Origin: CAUYXS01 sp965248495
Lineage (GTDB): Bacteria > Chloroflexota > Dehalococcoidia > Lucifugimonadales > Australimonadaceae
Length of the DNA stretch: 64,000 nucleotides
Direction of reading: 5' to 3'
Assembly (NCBI GenBank): GCA_965248495.1
Contig: CBDFJL010000003.1
Span: 1,488,001 to 1,552,000 of the forward strand
Both the position numbers and the translations under genes were made by a program. Positions 25,062 through 33,392 of this stretch are shown in pieces; position 1 is the stretch's first letter; each line of letters opens with the position of its first letter. Under the pieces are notes generated by a model. The model was not told the origin of the DNA. It worked only from the letters and a program-made list of their open reading frames with translations, and made no database searches.

Positions 25062-26057
25062 TTAGCAGTTGACACAGTTTCGAGGTGGCCCCCCGTCGAG
25101 CACGTCGCGCACGGTCTGGGCCGCCTTGGCGCGCATCTCGTGGTACGACTGCTCATTGTAGAAAGCGGCGTGGGGCGTCACCACCAGCCGGTCTTTGATC
25201 CAGGGCTCGCCGTCGCGCCACGCCTGAATCAGCGACGGGACGGGGTTGGGCGGTTCGGTGGGCAGCACGTCCAGGCCCGCCAGTGCCACGCGCCCGTCGC
25301 GCATCGCAGCCTCCAGCGCGTCGACGTCCAGCACACCGCCGCGCGATGTATTCACCAAGGTCATGCCCCGTTTGACCCGTGCGAAGAAGCCGGCGTCCGC
25401 TAGGTTGCGGGTCTCCGGGCTGAGGGGCACGTGGAGGCTGACGATGTCCGAGGCGTCGAGCAGCTCATCGAGCGTGCGCGCCCGCTCCACACCGAGCGCT
25501 TTTTCTTGGCCCGCCGGCACGTACGGGTCATAGACCAGTACGTGTAGGCCGAAGGCCTTCGCTCGCAATGCGACCCCGGTGCCGATGCGCCCAAAGCCGA
25601 CGATGCCCAGAATCTGGCCGGTAAGCCGGGTGAGAGGCCCGGCGGTGATGTAGGCCCAGCCCTCGTTCCCGGCGCGCACCAGCTCGTTGAAGACCGGGAT
25701 GCCGCGACGCAGCGCCAGCATCAGCCCCATCGCGTGGTCCGCCACGTCATTGGTCCCGTAGTCGGGCACGTTGCAGACCGGTATGCCGTACTCCCGCGCC
25801 GCGACGATGTCGACGATGTCGAAGCCGACGCCGATGCGGACAATGACTTTGCAGCGCTCGAGCTGGCTCAGCGCCGGGTCAGGGATTGGCGTGCGCCACA
25901 CCAAGAGCGCGTCGCCGTCCTTCGCTTGCCGCCCGATCTCGACAGGATCACGCGAGTGGACCACCCGCAAATCGACGTCGTCGCCGAGGACCGACGCCTC
26001 GACGCTGATGTCGTCTTTGTCCCCGTGCTGGGTGATGTAAACCGTGTGCTTGGCCAT
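25062..26057 (-). CDS. D-isomer-specific 2-hydroxyacid dehydrogenase, CtBP-like
   Basis: This 331-aa NAD-dependent oxidoreductase has the nucleotide-binding motif ILGIVGFGRIGTGVALRAKAF near residue 150. The catalytic Arg is in NTSRGGVLD, the Glu is replaced within LDVLPTEPP, and the His is in VTPHAAFYNEQS. The layout matches phosphoglycerate dehydrogenase and CtBP-type enzymes; the exact hydroxyacid is not predictable. It ends with the unusual CVNC. It is divergent from the ferredoxin-like-fold protein at 26182, and the pair may share regulation. Confidence 0.85.
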   Translation of the reverse strand: MAKHTVYITQHGDKDDISVEASVLGDDVDLRVVHSRDPVEIGRQAKDGDALLVWRTPIPDPALSQLERCKVIVRIGVGFDIVDIVAAREYGIPVCNVPDYGTNDVADHAMGLMLALRRGIPVFNELVRAGNEGWAYITAGPLTRLTGQILGIVGFGRIGTGVALRAKAFGLHVLVYDPYVPAGQEKALGVERARTLDELLDASDIVSLHVPLSPETRNLADAGFFARVKRGMTLVNTSRGGVLDVDALEAAMRDGRVALAGLDVLPTEPPNPVPSLIQAWRDGEPWIKDRLVVTPHAAFYNEQSYHEMRAKAAQTVRDVLDGGPPRNCVNC

Positions 26058-26181
26058 GGATGCGGCGTCCGTCGGCTCCTGTCGTGATAGGGTCGGATGC
26101 GCATTCTACTCGCGCGACCGCGGGGGCTACTCGCGCGACCGGCAGGGGCTACTCCGCGGGCGCGATCAGGTGAGGAACAGC

Positions 26182-26859
26182 ATGTTTGGCGAGCGGACAG
26201 AGGGCATCCTGCTGGCGCTAACGGTCTGCGACGACCCGTCCCAAGAAGCCGGCTTCGTCGAGTGGTACGAGAAGCACCTCGACGACATGTTGGCCACGGG
26301 CCTCTGCCAGCGAGCTTCGCTTTATGATCTGGCGACGCCGGACACCTGCGAGCCGTACCTGGCCATCTACGAGACCGGCGATGTCGCCCGCATGGCCCGG
26401 GACCTCGTCCCGTCGATCGAGCAGCAGGCGAAGGATGGGCTCATCCACCCGGCGGCGCGTGCGACCCATCGCATCGTCATGGAGACCATGTGGCCGGGAC
26501 TCTACCGCTTCGAGGGAGAGGACTTGGCCCACCCCACCGGTCTCCTTCTCATGGCCAACAACCCGAAAACCCTGGGCACCGACGCCACCTTCAACGAGTG
26601 GTACGACGACGTCCATAGCCTGGATATCGAGGCGACTGGGAACTACACGACCATGAACCGGTTCAAGGCTGTCGAGGCCGGCGCCGACGACGTGCGCTAC
26701 GCGAACCTGTACGAAACGGCGCTGGACGACGTCTCGGTGGCGCTGACGGGGCTCGATGACTTCCGGCCGAAGTGGGCCGAGGCAGGCACGCTGTACGCCG
26801 ACCGAGTGAACACACTGCGCGGCGCCTACCGTCTGCGCAGGTCCGTCACAGCCCACTAG
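26182..26859 (+). CDS. Duplicated EthD/dimeric alpha-beta barrel-like protein
   Basis: The 225-aa protein contains two similar halves. One begins LTVCDDPSQEAGFVEWYEKHL and the other LMANNPKTLGTDATFNEWYDDVHS. The x-EWYxxxH motif near residues 25 and 130 is typical of EthD-like or related dimeric ferredoxin-fold proteins. Such domains often bind hydrophobic ligands or help oxygenases, and no active site is established here. GTGAGGA lies just before ATG 26182. Its 3' end lies in the first copy of a 51-bp tandem duplication. Confidence 0.65.
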   Translation: MFGERTEGILLALTVCDDPSQEAGFVEWYEKHLDDMLATGLCQRASLYDLATPDTCEPYLAIYETGDVARMARDLVPSIEQQAKDGLIHPAARATHRIVMETMWPGLYRFEGEDLAHPTGLLLMANNPKTLGTDATFNEWYDDVHSLDIEATGNYTTMNRFKAVEAGADDVRYANLYETALDDVSVALTGLDDFRPKWAEAGTLYADRVNTLRGAYRLRRSVTAH

Positions 26860-26923
26860 CCGTCCTGCCGCGCCGCCTACCGTCTGCGCAGGTCCGTCAC
26901 AGCCCGCTAGCCGTCCTGCCCCG
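26822..26923. repeat. 51-bp tandem duplication at a convergent gene junction
   Basis: Two near-identical 51-bp copies (26822-26872 and 26873-26923) each contain CCGTCTGCGCAGGTCCGTCA. The first holds the stop of the EthD-like gene, and the second holds the stop of the convergent LuxR gene. Confidence 0.85.
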
Positions 26924-27725
26924 CCGGCGCGTTTGGCGCGTTCTGCCGCGCCGCCAGCACGCGGCTGATCGCCTCGTAACGACTCCCCAGCTCGAGTTTG
27001 CCGTAGACCCTGTTGATGTGGTTCTTGACGGTCTTGGGCTCGATGACCAGAGCCTCGGCGATCTGCGGGTTGCTGTAGCCTCGGATGATGAGCGTCAACA
27101 CCTCCCGCTCACGCCGGGTGAGCGCGGCCAGCGCCTCCGCTGGGAGGTCGACGGGGCTCATCCCAAGGGCGCCCTCGGCGGCGGCACGCTGGCGATACAC
27201 CTCGCGGACCGCTGCGCCGACCAGGAGGCCGAGCAGGACAATGAGCACCGCCCAGAACGCGAACAGCCTCGGACTGAAGCCATCCGCTCCCACGCCCGCG
27301 CTCTGGGCCGCCATGGCCGCCGCCAGCCCCCCAACGAGCGCCAGCGAGAGCGCGAACCCCTTCGCTGGGGCGTAGCGGACGGCGACTTCGGCTACGGCGA
27401 TGGCGAGCAGGGCGTTCACGGACGGTGTCAGGTCGCTTTCGGCGAGCGCGACGACCGTCAGTACCACCGCCGAATCCAGCAGCGCCGCGCCCAGGCCCAG
27501 CACCTGCTGGCCTCGGAGGGTGGCGACGCGGCGGTTGGCCCACCAGGCCACGCCGTTGCCCGCCGCGAGCGCGCCCACCAGCGCGGCGGACGCGATCAGC
27601 CCCAGCCCGCCAAGGGGGGTGAGCACCGCCAGGCCCAATACTCCCAGCCAGCGCGCCCGGACGAAGGCGCGTTCCAGGCCATGCCGCTCCGGGACGCTGC
27701 GCTTGTGCTGATGGCTGGTGGTCAT
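26907..27725 (-). CDS. Membrane-anchored LuxR-type transcriptional regulator
   Basis: The 272-aa protein has several N-terminal membrane helices (for example RARWLGVLGLAVLTPLGGLG and FAFWAVLIVLLGLLVGAAV; about six in total). A C-terminal LuxR/GerE helix-turn-helix follows: LTRREREVLTLIIRGYSNPQ, IAEALVIEPKTVKNHINRVY. No sensor domain is recognised, so it may sense a membrane or lipid-soluble signal. ATG 27725 overlaps, as ATGA, the stop of a six-codon upstream reading frame that itself follows a -10 box TACAAT (27749-27754). Confidence 0.85.
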   Translation of the reverse strand: MTTSHQHKRSVPERHGLERAFVRARWLGVLGLAVLTPLGGLGLIASAALVGALAAGNGVAWWANRRVATLRGQQVLGLGAALLDSAVVLTVVALAESDLTPSVNALLAIAVAEVAVRYAPAKGFALSLALVGGLAAAMAAQSAGVGADGFSPRLFAFWAVLIVLLGLLVGAAVREVYRQRAAAEGALGMSPVDLPAEALAALTRREREVLTLIIRGYSNPQIAEALVIEPKTVKNHINRVYGKLELGSRYEAISRVLAARQNAPNAPAGQDG

Positions 27726-27826
27726 GCGGGCCCCATCGTCATGCGGGCATTGTATCGCCGCGCTCGGCGACCGCTGCCATGTTGGGCAGCCACCCGGGAG
27801 TTGCCTCAAAAGGTCGGCCCCTTCGG

Positions 27827-27845
27827 CCCTTCGACTGGGCTCAGG
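27827..27845. repeat. Dispersed repeat copy (inverted orientation)
   Basis: CCCTTCGACTGGGCTCAGG is the reverse complement of the 13698 repeat core with a small change in the middle. A second fragment, CTCAGGACAGGCTCC, follows at once, between the LuxR and exonuclease genes. Confidence 0.6.
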
Positions 27846-27930
27846 ACATGCTTCGCTCAGGACAGGCTCCGGGGGGATGCCCCTCTGCACTCCCCTGGTC
27901 AACCGGGACGGGGTTACTGAGGCGAAGCCC

Positions 27931-28482
27931 CTACGGCTGGAGCGCCTGCGGGCTCGGCGGGTCGAGGACCACGGTCGCCTCGCCGAGGAACAGCGGTTCC
28001 GCGCGCAGGACCCGCATGAAGAGCTCGTGGGTCAGGTCGAGGTCGATCCTGTTGTAATCGACCATGCGGTGTGGCTCTTCGGCCCAGGACCGGGCGTTAC
28101 GGCGATGGTCCCACGCCATCTTCTCCTCGCCGAAGGTGTACCTGCTCACGCGGTCGAGCCCGATGCGGATTCCGGTCCTGCCCTCGATCTCGCGTGCCAG
28201 GTCGTAGTGCCACCGCACGTCGATTCGTTGAGCGAGGACCTCGGTGAACCAGCGGTCCAGCACCGGTAGGTCGAACTTGGCGCCGTTGAAGGTGACGATG
28301 GGCCCGTCCCACGACGCGAGGAGCTCGGCGAGCCCTGCCAGGCTCTCGGGAGCCGCGGTGTAGGCGCCGTACGTCTCTGCCGCGCGGGTGCCGGTGAGCA
28401 GCAGGTCGAAGCCGGCCGGGAACGTCGACCAGTTGCCGCCGGCCGTCTCGACGTCTATCACGAGGAATTCGCCCGCGTCCAC
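27931..28482 (-). CDS. 3'-5' exonuclease of the RNase H/DnaQ-like fold
   Basis: The predicted exonuclease is 183 aa. The first acidic motif is FLVIDVETAGG, the second is VTFNGAKFDLPVLDRWF with the supporting WHYDLAREI, and the last is MVDYNRIDLDLTHELF. The start is GTG 28482, six nt after a -10 box TATAGT, so the message is probably leaderless. It resembles predicted 3'-5' exonucleases related to PolB proofreading domains, but no polymerase is attached. It is divergent from the cobalamin riboswitch. Confidence 0.75.
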   Translation of the reverse strand: MDAGEFLVIDVETAGGNWSTFPAGFDLLLTGTRAAETYGAYTAAPESLAGLAELLASWDGPIVTFNGAKFDLPVLDRWFTEVLAQRIDVRWHYDLAREIEGRTGIRIGLDRVSRYTFGEEKMAWDHRRNARSWAEEPHRMVDYNRIDLDLTHELFMRVLRAEPLFLGEATVVLDPPSPQALQP

Positions 28483-28488
28483 GCGCGC

Positions 28489-28494
28489 ACTATA
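28489..28494 (-). promoter_or_regulatory. -10 box TATAGT of the exonuclease gene (leaderless)
   Basis: TATAGT on the minus strand ends 6 nt before the GTG start at 28482, with no ribosome-binding site. Confidence 0.55.
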
Positions 28495-28529
28495 CCGTCG
28501 CGGGTGTATGGTCGCGCCTGACGTCACGA

Positions 28530-28640
28530 GCGGTGGCCGTCGAAGCCTGTCATGGGCTGGTGAAGCCGGTGAGAATCCGGCACTGACGCGCAACGGTATG
28601 TCCCGGCCCCGCCGGGACGAGTCCGATCCCGGCCACCGCA
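28530..28640 (+). promoter_or_regulatory. Cobalamin (B12) riboswitch aptamer
   Basis: The conserved core is present: AAGCCGGTGAGAATCCGGC (28563-28581), ACTGACGCGCAACGGTA, a spacer hairpin TCCCGGC/GCCGGGA, and the closing GAGTCCGATCCCGGCC box (28619-28635). The order and spacing match the cobalamin family. The 5' limit is approximate. Confidence 0.85.
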
Positions 28641-28688
28641 AGCCGAGCCCTCGCGCCTGGGGCAGTGGACCGTTTGGACGGCCCGAGA

Positions 28689-28713
28689 CCCTGCCCTGGC
28701 GGCAGGGTTTTTG
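28689..28713 (+). terminator. Rho-independent terminator of the riboswitch expression platform
   Basis: CCCTGCC (28689-28695) pairs with GGCAGGG (28701-28707) and is followed by TTTTTG. The hairpin lies between the aptamer and the ribosome site GGAGGT at 28717, so ligand binding probably ends transcription early. Confidence 0.8.
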
Positions 28714-28727
28714 TATGGAGGTGCGCG

Positions 28728-29354
28728 ATGCACGTTCGCGGTCTGGCAGTCCGGCAGGGTCACGCGTACCCACTGAGCGGCCTCGTGATGCGCGAGGTGC
28801 TGGCCCCAAGCCTGTTCCTCGCAGCCATCCTGGGTTCCAACTACGCGCTGAGCGCGCTGCCCAACGTCAAGCTCTTCGATCTCCTGGTTTTCGTGGCCGG
28901 CTACACGCTCGGTATCAGGCGTGGGGCCACCGTGGCGGTAGCGGCCTGGCTCGTCTACGGGCAGGCCAACCCCTGGGGCTACGCGCAGCCGGCGCTGCTC
29001 GCGACGCTCATGGGCGCCGAGGTCGGCTACGCGATCGCTGGAACCGTGGTGCGCCGTCTCGTGCCACCGGACCGTGTGCGGCTCCAGCCATCTGCCGGCT
29101 GGCTGGCCTTTGCAGCGGCCGCGCTGGTAGCGACCGTTGCCTACGACGCTGCCACCAACGTCTACACGGGCCTGTTCTGGGCTGGGCTGGCGGGGGCTGA
29201 CGACCGCGCTGCGTGGATCTGGGTCGCGCTGTTCAATCCGGGCGCGCTGTTCTTCACCGCCGTCCACCTGACCAGCAACCTCGTATTCTTCACCGCATTC
29301 GGCCCGCCGTTGGTGCGGGCGGCAGGCGACGCGCGATCACGCTTCGGATGGTAG
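28728..29354 (+). CDS. ECF transporter S component-like membrane protein, predicted cobalamin uptake
   Basis: The 208-aa membrane protein has about six helices. The segments LFLAAILGSNYALSALPNVK, LLVFVAGYTLGIRRGATVAV and YGQANPWGYAQPALLATLMG resemble S components of energy-coupling factor vitamin transporters. A cobalamin riboswitch and terminator lie directly upstream, and GGAGGT precedes the ATG, so cobalamin or a precursor is the predicted substrate. No EcfA/EcfT genes are adjacent, so it would have to use a shared energising module or act alone. It overlaps the next gene by 7 nt, suggesting coupled translation. The fold assignment is by pattern only. Confidence 0.7.
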   Translation: MHVRGLAVRQGHAYPLSGLVMREVLAPSLFLAAILGSNYALSALPNVKLFDLLVFVAGYTLGIRRGATVAVAAWLVYGQANPWGYAQPALLATLMGAEVGYAIAGTVVRRLVPPDRVRLQPSAGWLAFAAAALVATVAYDAATNVYTGLFWAGLAGADDRAAWIWVALFNPGALFFTAVHLTSNLVFFTAFGPPLVRAAGDARSRFGW

Positions 29355-29803
29355 CCGGGGCTTCGCGGTTGCTGGCCGCGGTCCTGCTACTGATCGTGCC
29401 GGCGCTGGTCCTCGGCGCCTGCTCGTCCGCCGAGGCCGTGGCCCCGGAGCGCATCAGCGCCTCCATTCTCGTGGAGCCGGCCTCCGGCGACGCGCGCTGG
29501 TTCCGCGACGTGGAGGTAGACAAAGGTACCGACGGCTACGAGTTGCTGGAGGCGGCGACGGAAGGCCAACTGGAGGCCGACTGGTTCCCGCAGTTCCGCT
29601 CGCACTTCGTGACGTCATTGCTGGGCACGTCGAGCGAGGGGTCGCGATTCTGGCTCACCTTCGTCTGGGACGAGCCGTCGGAAGCCTGGCAGCCGCTCCC
29701 GGTGGGGGCGGACCTCTTCTCGGTGAAGGACGGCCACGTCCTGGGTTGGGCGCTCCTGGATACGTCCTCCGGTGGGACCAAGTTGCCGTCCAGCGTGCCG
29801 TGA
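29348..29803 (+). CDS. Lipoprotein with transcobalamin-like C-terminal (DUF4430) domain
   Basis: The 151-aa exported lipoprotein has signal ASRLLAAVLLLIVPALVLGA with the lipid-anchored Cys in GACSS. The mature domain has the DUF4430/transcobalamin beta-domain plan: GYELLEAATEGQLEADWFPQ, FVTSLLGTSSEGSRFWLTFV, then LPVGADLFSVKDGHVLGWAL. In animals the matching domain of transcobalamin and intrinsic factor contacts cobalamin. The gene overlaps the S-component-like gene and falls under the same B12 riboswitch, so an extracytoplasmic cobalamin-capture role is strongly suggested but not shown. Confidence 0.75.
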   Translation: MVAGASRLLAAVLLLIVPALVLGACSSAEAVAPERISASILVEPASGDARWFRDVEVDKGTDGYELLEAATEGQLEADWFPQFRSHFVTSLLGTSSEGSRFWLTFVWDEPSEAWQPLPVGADLFSVKDGHVLGWALLDTSSGGTKLPSSVP

Positions 29804-29822
29804 CACCGGCCATATCGCTGGA

Positions 29823-31163
29823 CTAGCCCTTATTGGTCGCCGGCTCCTCTGGCGGTTCGGGCTCAACCGTAGGCCCGGGGTCATCCTGGGCGCCGGCCGG
29901 CACGGGCAGCATCCCGCCCCCTAACGCGTCAGTGCCTCGATCCTTGTCGTCCCGCCGCCTGGCTTGCGTTGCTCGCTGAGGTGGCTCCTGCGGGCCGAAG
30001 TCCACGGGCGGCGCCTCGGGGACCTCGCCGCGGGCGTCGGATTCGGCCTCGTCGAACGCCAGCTGCCGTTGCTCCGTGAGGGCGCGCTCCTTGGCCTCGC
30101 GGCGCTGGCGGATGCGTGTGCCATAGATGATGGCCAGCGAATAGATGACCGCGCCCGCGGGCACGCCCAGCAGTGCACCCGAGAGGCCGGCGACCCTGGC
30201 GCCGAGCACCACCGCGACGACGACCAACCCGGCCGGCATGCGCACGGCCGCGCCAAGGATGCGTGGCGTGAGTAGATTGAGCATGACCTGCTGAATGAAG
30301 AGCAGCGTCGAGAGGACGATCAGGAACGTGACCAGGTCACCCGCGAGCGCCGCTACGATGAGCGGGAGCGCCAGGGCGAGCCAGTCGCCGATGAATGGCA
30401 CCGCCAGCAGCATGCTGGCGATGATGGCACTGGGCAGGGCAGCCGGGAGGCCGGTGGCCATCATCACCGTCGCGGTCCCGACGCCGTAGATCAACGAGAC
30501 CAAAAGCATCCCGCGGATGTAGCCCTGGAAGATGTCGTCGAAGGTCCTCAGCACCAGCCGGACCTCACGCTCGGCGTTTGGCGGCAGGACCTTGAGCGCC
30601 TCGTTCAGCCGGCGTCCCCCATCCAAGACGACGTAGAAGGACAGGACGATCACCAAACCAATGGCGAACACGGCGGAGACGACGGTCTGAGCGATGGTGA
30701 CCGCGTTGTCCGCAACGAAGGTCGTGACATTGGCGACTATGTCGTCAGCCGAGGTGATCTGGTAGCGGCTGACGAGGTCGATCTCGATGCCGAACCGGGC
30801 CGCGAAGATCTCGACGGAGGCGAGCCACTCAGGCACGCGATCGACGTAGCCCGGTACCTCGTCGACCAGGTCCAGCAGCTGGTTCACCGCGGCGGGAAGC
30901 ACGAGGAAGGCCAGGTCGGCGACCACCGTGACGAGCGCGAGGTAGATGAGGACGATCGCAATGGGCCGCCTCATATACGGCACGTTCATGAGGCCGTTCA
31001 CGAAGTGAATGAGGACCGATCCGACCAGCCAGCCGAAAAAGATGATCATGATGAGGTCGCCCATGAATCCCCATAGGCGGCTCACCGACTGGACCAAATA
31101 GACCCCAGCGGCAATGGCGATCAGTATGACCGCCGCACGGAACCACAAGCTGCGCTCGTTCAT
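29823..31163 (-). CDS. AI-2E family transporter (PerM/YdiK-like)
   Basis: The 446-aa membrane protein has eight or so helices. It opens LWFRAAVILIAIAAGVYLVQ and has the long periplasmic-type helical loop around residues 90-160, with family signatures YIRGMLLVSLIYGVGT and AVPFIGDWLALALPLIVA. It has a charged C-terminal tail of about 90 residues rich in Glu, Pro and Arg. The family includes the putative autoinducer-2 exporter TqsA and Na+/H+ antiporters, so the substrate is open. Its leader contains an inverted repeat (31173-31194) after a TACAAT box. Confidence 0.85.
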   Translation of the reverse strand: MNERSLWFRAAVILIAIAAGVYLVQSVSRLWGFMGDLIMIIFFGWLVGSVLIHFVNGLMNVPYMRRPIAIVLIYLALVTVVADLAFLVLPAAVNQLLDLVDEVPGYVDRVPEWLASVEIFAARFGIEIDLVSRYQITSADDIVANVTTFVADNAVTIAQTVVSAVFAIGLVIVLSFYVVLDGGRRLNEALKVLPPNAEREVRLVLRTFDDIFQGYIRGMLLVSLIYGVGTATVMMATGLPAALPSAIIASMLLAVPFIGDWLALALPLIVAALAGDLVTFLIVLSTLLFIQQVMLNLLTPRILGAAVRMPAGLVVVAVVLGARVAGLSGALLGVPAGAVIYSLAIIYGTRIRQRREAKERALTEQRQLAFDEAESDARGEVPEAPPVDFGPQEPPQRATQARRRDDKDRGTDALGGGMLPVPAGAQDDPGPTVEPEPPEEPATNKG

Positions 31164-31172
31164 GAAGTACCC

Positions 31173-31194
31173 AATAGCCCGTCCCCGGACGGGC
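31173..31194. terminator. Hairpin in the gap before the AI-2E gene
   Basis: TAGCCCGTCC pairs with GGACGGGCTA. On the minus strand it lies after a TACAAT box (near 31199-31204) and before the AI-2E start. It could end the DUF255 transcript or act in the AI-2E leader. Confidence 0.45.
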
Positions 31195-31293
31195 TATCTA
31201 ATTGTACACCTGGCGAAATCAGCATCGAAGCCAGCGTCCGAGACGACCGAATACGTCTGAATAGAGCCCTGCGGTGGCTGGAATGCGTACGTG

Positions 31294-33315
31294 TTAGGCC
31301 ATGTGACGGGCGAGCTGCTGCGCCAGGGCCGCCGGATCGGAAGTGGGCAGGTCGCAGGTGTAACCCTCGCAGACGTAGGCGGCAGGCCTGCCGTCCAGCG
31401 TGCCACGGCCTTCCAGCAGCGGTGAGGCGAAGGGCTGAGTCTCGGCGGGATCGACGCCGACGAGCACGTGGTTGGGCAGGTGCCGCTTCCGCACGGTGCG
31501 CAGGAGATGCCGCGTCGCCTCGGCTGCCGGATCGCCGACGATGGCGACCTCCCGTGGCGGCGCCAGGAACAGATCGAGCACGCCCAGCCAGTTGCCAAAG
31601 CCCAGCGGCTGGCGTGATAGCAGCGGTGCCACCGACGTGAGCAACCGCTCGGCCGTGGCCTGATACCTGGCTTCTCCCGTGAGGCGCCCGAGCCGCACCA
31701 GTGCCTCCGCGGCGGATGACCCCCCGCTGGGCACGGCGTTGTCAAAGCTATCCCGCACGCTCACGATGAGCTTCTCCTGATCGGAGCCTACGTCGTACAT
31801 AAGCCCGGCGTCCTCGTCCCAGAACAGCGCCAGCATCTCGTCGGTCAGCTCACGTGCGGCGTGCAGCCATCGATGGTGAAGCGACGCCTCGTGCACTGCG
31901 AACAGCGCGTTGATAAGGCCCGCGTAGTCTTCGAGGTAGCCGGGCTGGTGGGCTCGCCCGCGCCGCCAGACCCGCAGGAGCCGTCCCTCTCCGAGGCGCA
32001 TGGCTTCCAAGAGGAAGGCGGCGGCCGCCTGCGCGGCGTCGAGGTAGTCGGGACGATCCAGCGCCACCGAGGCTTCGGCCAGCGCTCGGATGACCAGTGC
32101 GTTCCAGGCCGTCAGCACCTTGTCGTCGGTGGCGGGCGCGATGCGCAGCGAGCGCTCGGCCAGCAGCCGGGCCTTGGCGGCGCTGAGATCCGGCTGGTCG
32201 GGTGCTTCAGGATGAGCGACGCGCAGGATGCTGTGGCCCTCCCAATTGCCCTCGTCGGTCACGTCGTAGCGCTCGTTGAACGCCGCCGCGTCGTCGCCCA
32301 GGACCGCCGTCGTCTCCGCGGCCGTCCACACGTAGAACTTACCCTCGACCCCCTCGCTGTCGGCGTCCTGCGAGGAGTAGAAGCCGCCCGCGGGGTCGCG
32401 CATCTCCCGCAGCAGGTAGTCGAGCGTCGCCTGGGCCACGCGTGCATAGGCAGGCTCGGCCGTGGCTTGGTGCGCTCGGACGTAGACGCTGGCGAGCAGC
32501 GCGTTGTCGTACAGCATCTTCTCGAAGTGCGGAGCGAGCCAGACCGTGTCCGTGGAGTAGCGGTGGAACCCCCCACCGATCTGGTCGTGGATGCCCCCTG
32601 CCGCCATCGCGTCCAGCGAGCGTGTGACCATCGCCAGCGATTCGGTCTCGCCGGAACGAGAAAAGTGCCGCAGGAGGAAATCGAGCGCCATGGGCTGCGG
32701 GAACTTGGGGGCGTCGCCGAAGCCGCCATTGGCGGTGTCGAACGATGCGCGCATATCGGCGAACGCCATGTCGAGCGTCCGCGGGTCAAGCTCGCCTTGC
32801 CTCGAAGTGGCGACCGCCGCGTCCTTGAGCGCATCGGTCAGCAGTCCCGCGTTGCGCAGCACGTCGTCCCTGCGGTTGAGGAATGCGTCGTGAACGGAGT
32901 AGAGGACGCGTTGGAAGCCGGGCATGCCGTACGTGTCGCTGGGTGGGAAGTAGGTACCGCCGTAGAACGGCCGCCCGTCGGGCAAGAGGAATGCCGTCAG
33001 CGGCCACCCGCCACGGCCGATGAGCGCTTGGATCGCCTGCATATAGACGGCGTCGAGGTCCGGCCGCTCCTCGCGGTCGACCTTGATGCAGACGAAGCGC
33101 TCGTTCATCACCGCGGCGATGGCTTCGTTCTCGAAGGACTCGTGCGCCATGACATGGCACCAGTGGCACGCGGCGTAACCGATGCTCAGGATGATCGGCA
33201 TGTCCTCGGTGCGGGCCCGCTCCAACGCTTCGGGACCCCAGGGGTACCAGTCGACGGGGTTTTCGGCGTGCTGGAGCAGATAGGGCGACGTCTCGTCCGC
33301 GAGCCTGTTGGGCAA
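31294..33315 (-). CDS. DUF255 / thioredoxin-fold protein (YyaL/SPATA20-like)
   Basis: The 673-aa protein begins with the conserved NRLADETSPYLLQHAENPVD and a thioredoxin-like domain carrying the CHWCHVM motif near residue 50. A long (alpha/alpha) toroid follows, related to N-acylglucosamine 2-epimerase folds (GGFHRYSTDTVWLAPHFEKM, LLRVWRRGRAHQPGYLEDYA). The full length matches the family, whose function is not established in bacteria. The TTG start at 33315 is supported by AGGAGG about 7 nt upstream. An unusual C-terminal segment contains CEGYTCDLPTSDP. Confidence 0.9.
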   Translation of the reverse strand: MPNRLADETSPYLLQHAENPVDWYPWGPEALERARTEDMPIILSIGYAACHWCHVMAHESFENEAIAAVMNERFVCIKVDREERPDLDAVYMQAIQALIGRGGWPLTAFLLPDGRPFYGGTYFPPSDTYGMPGFQRVLYSVHDAFLNRRDDVLRNAGLLTDALKDAAVATSRQGELDPRTLDMAFADMRASFDTANGGFGDAPKFPQPMALDFLLRHFSRSGETESLAMVTRSLDAMAAGGIHDQIGGGFHRYSTDTVWLAPHFEKMLYDNALLASVYVRAHQATAEPAYARVAQATLDYLLREMRDPAGGFYSSQDADSEGVEGKFYVWTAAETTAVLGDDAAAFNERYDVTDEGNWEGHSILRVAHPEAPDQPDLSAAKARLLAERSLRIAPATDDKVLTAWNALVIRALAEASVALDRPDYLDAAQAAAAFLLEAMRLGEGRLLRVWRRGRAHQPGYLEDYAGLINALFAVHEASLHHRWLHAARELTDEMLALFWDEDAGLMYDVGSDQEKLIVSVRDSFDNAVPSGGSSAAEALVRLGRLTGEARYQATAERLLTSVAPLLSRQPLGFGNWLGVLDLFLAPPREVAIVGDPAAEATRHLLRTVRKRHLPNHVLVGVDPAETQPFASPLLEGRGTLDGRPAAYVCEGYTCDLPTSDPAALAQQLARHMA

Positions 33316-33392
33316 GGTGGGCCTCCTGGCGTCAGTCTACGCGAGCGGCTTCGCCGCGACGTACATGCCACGCCCGCGTGTCCGGGCTGGGG

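Noticed and set aside
28388..29200. Alternative 270-codon frame over the riboswitch and S-component gene
   Set aside because: The riboswitch aptamer, terminator and GGAGGT-ATG define the gene at 28728; this frame is a shadow.
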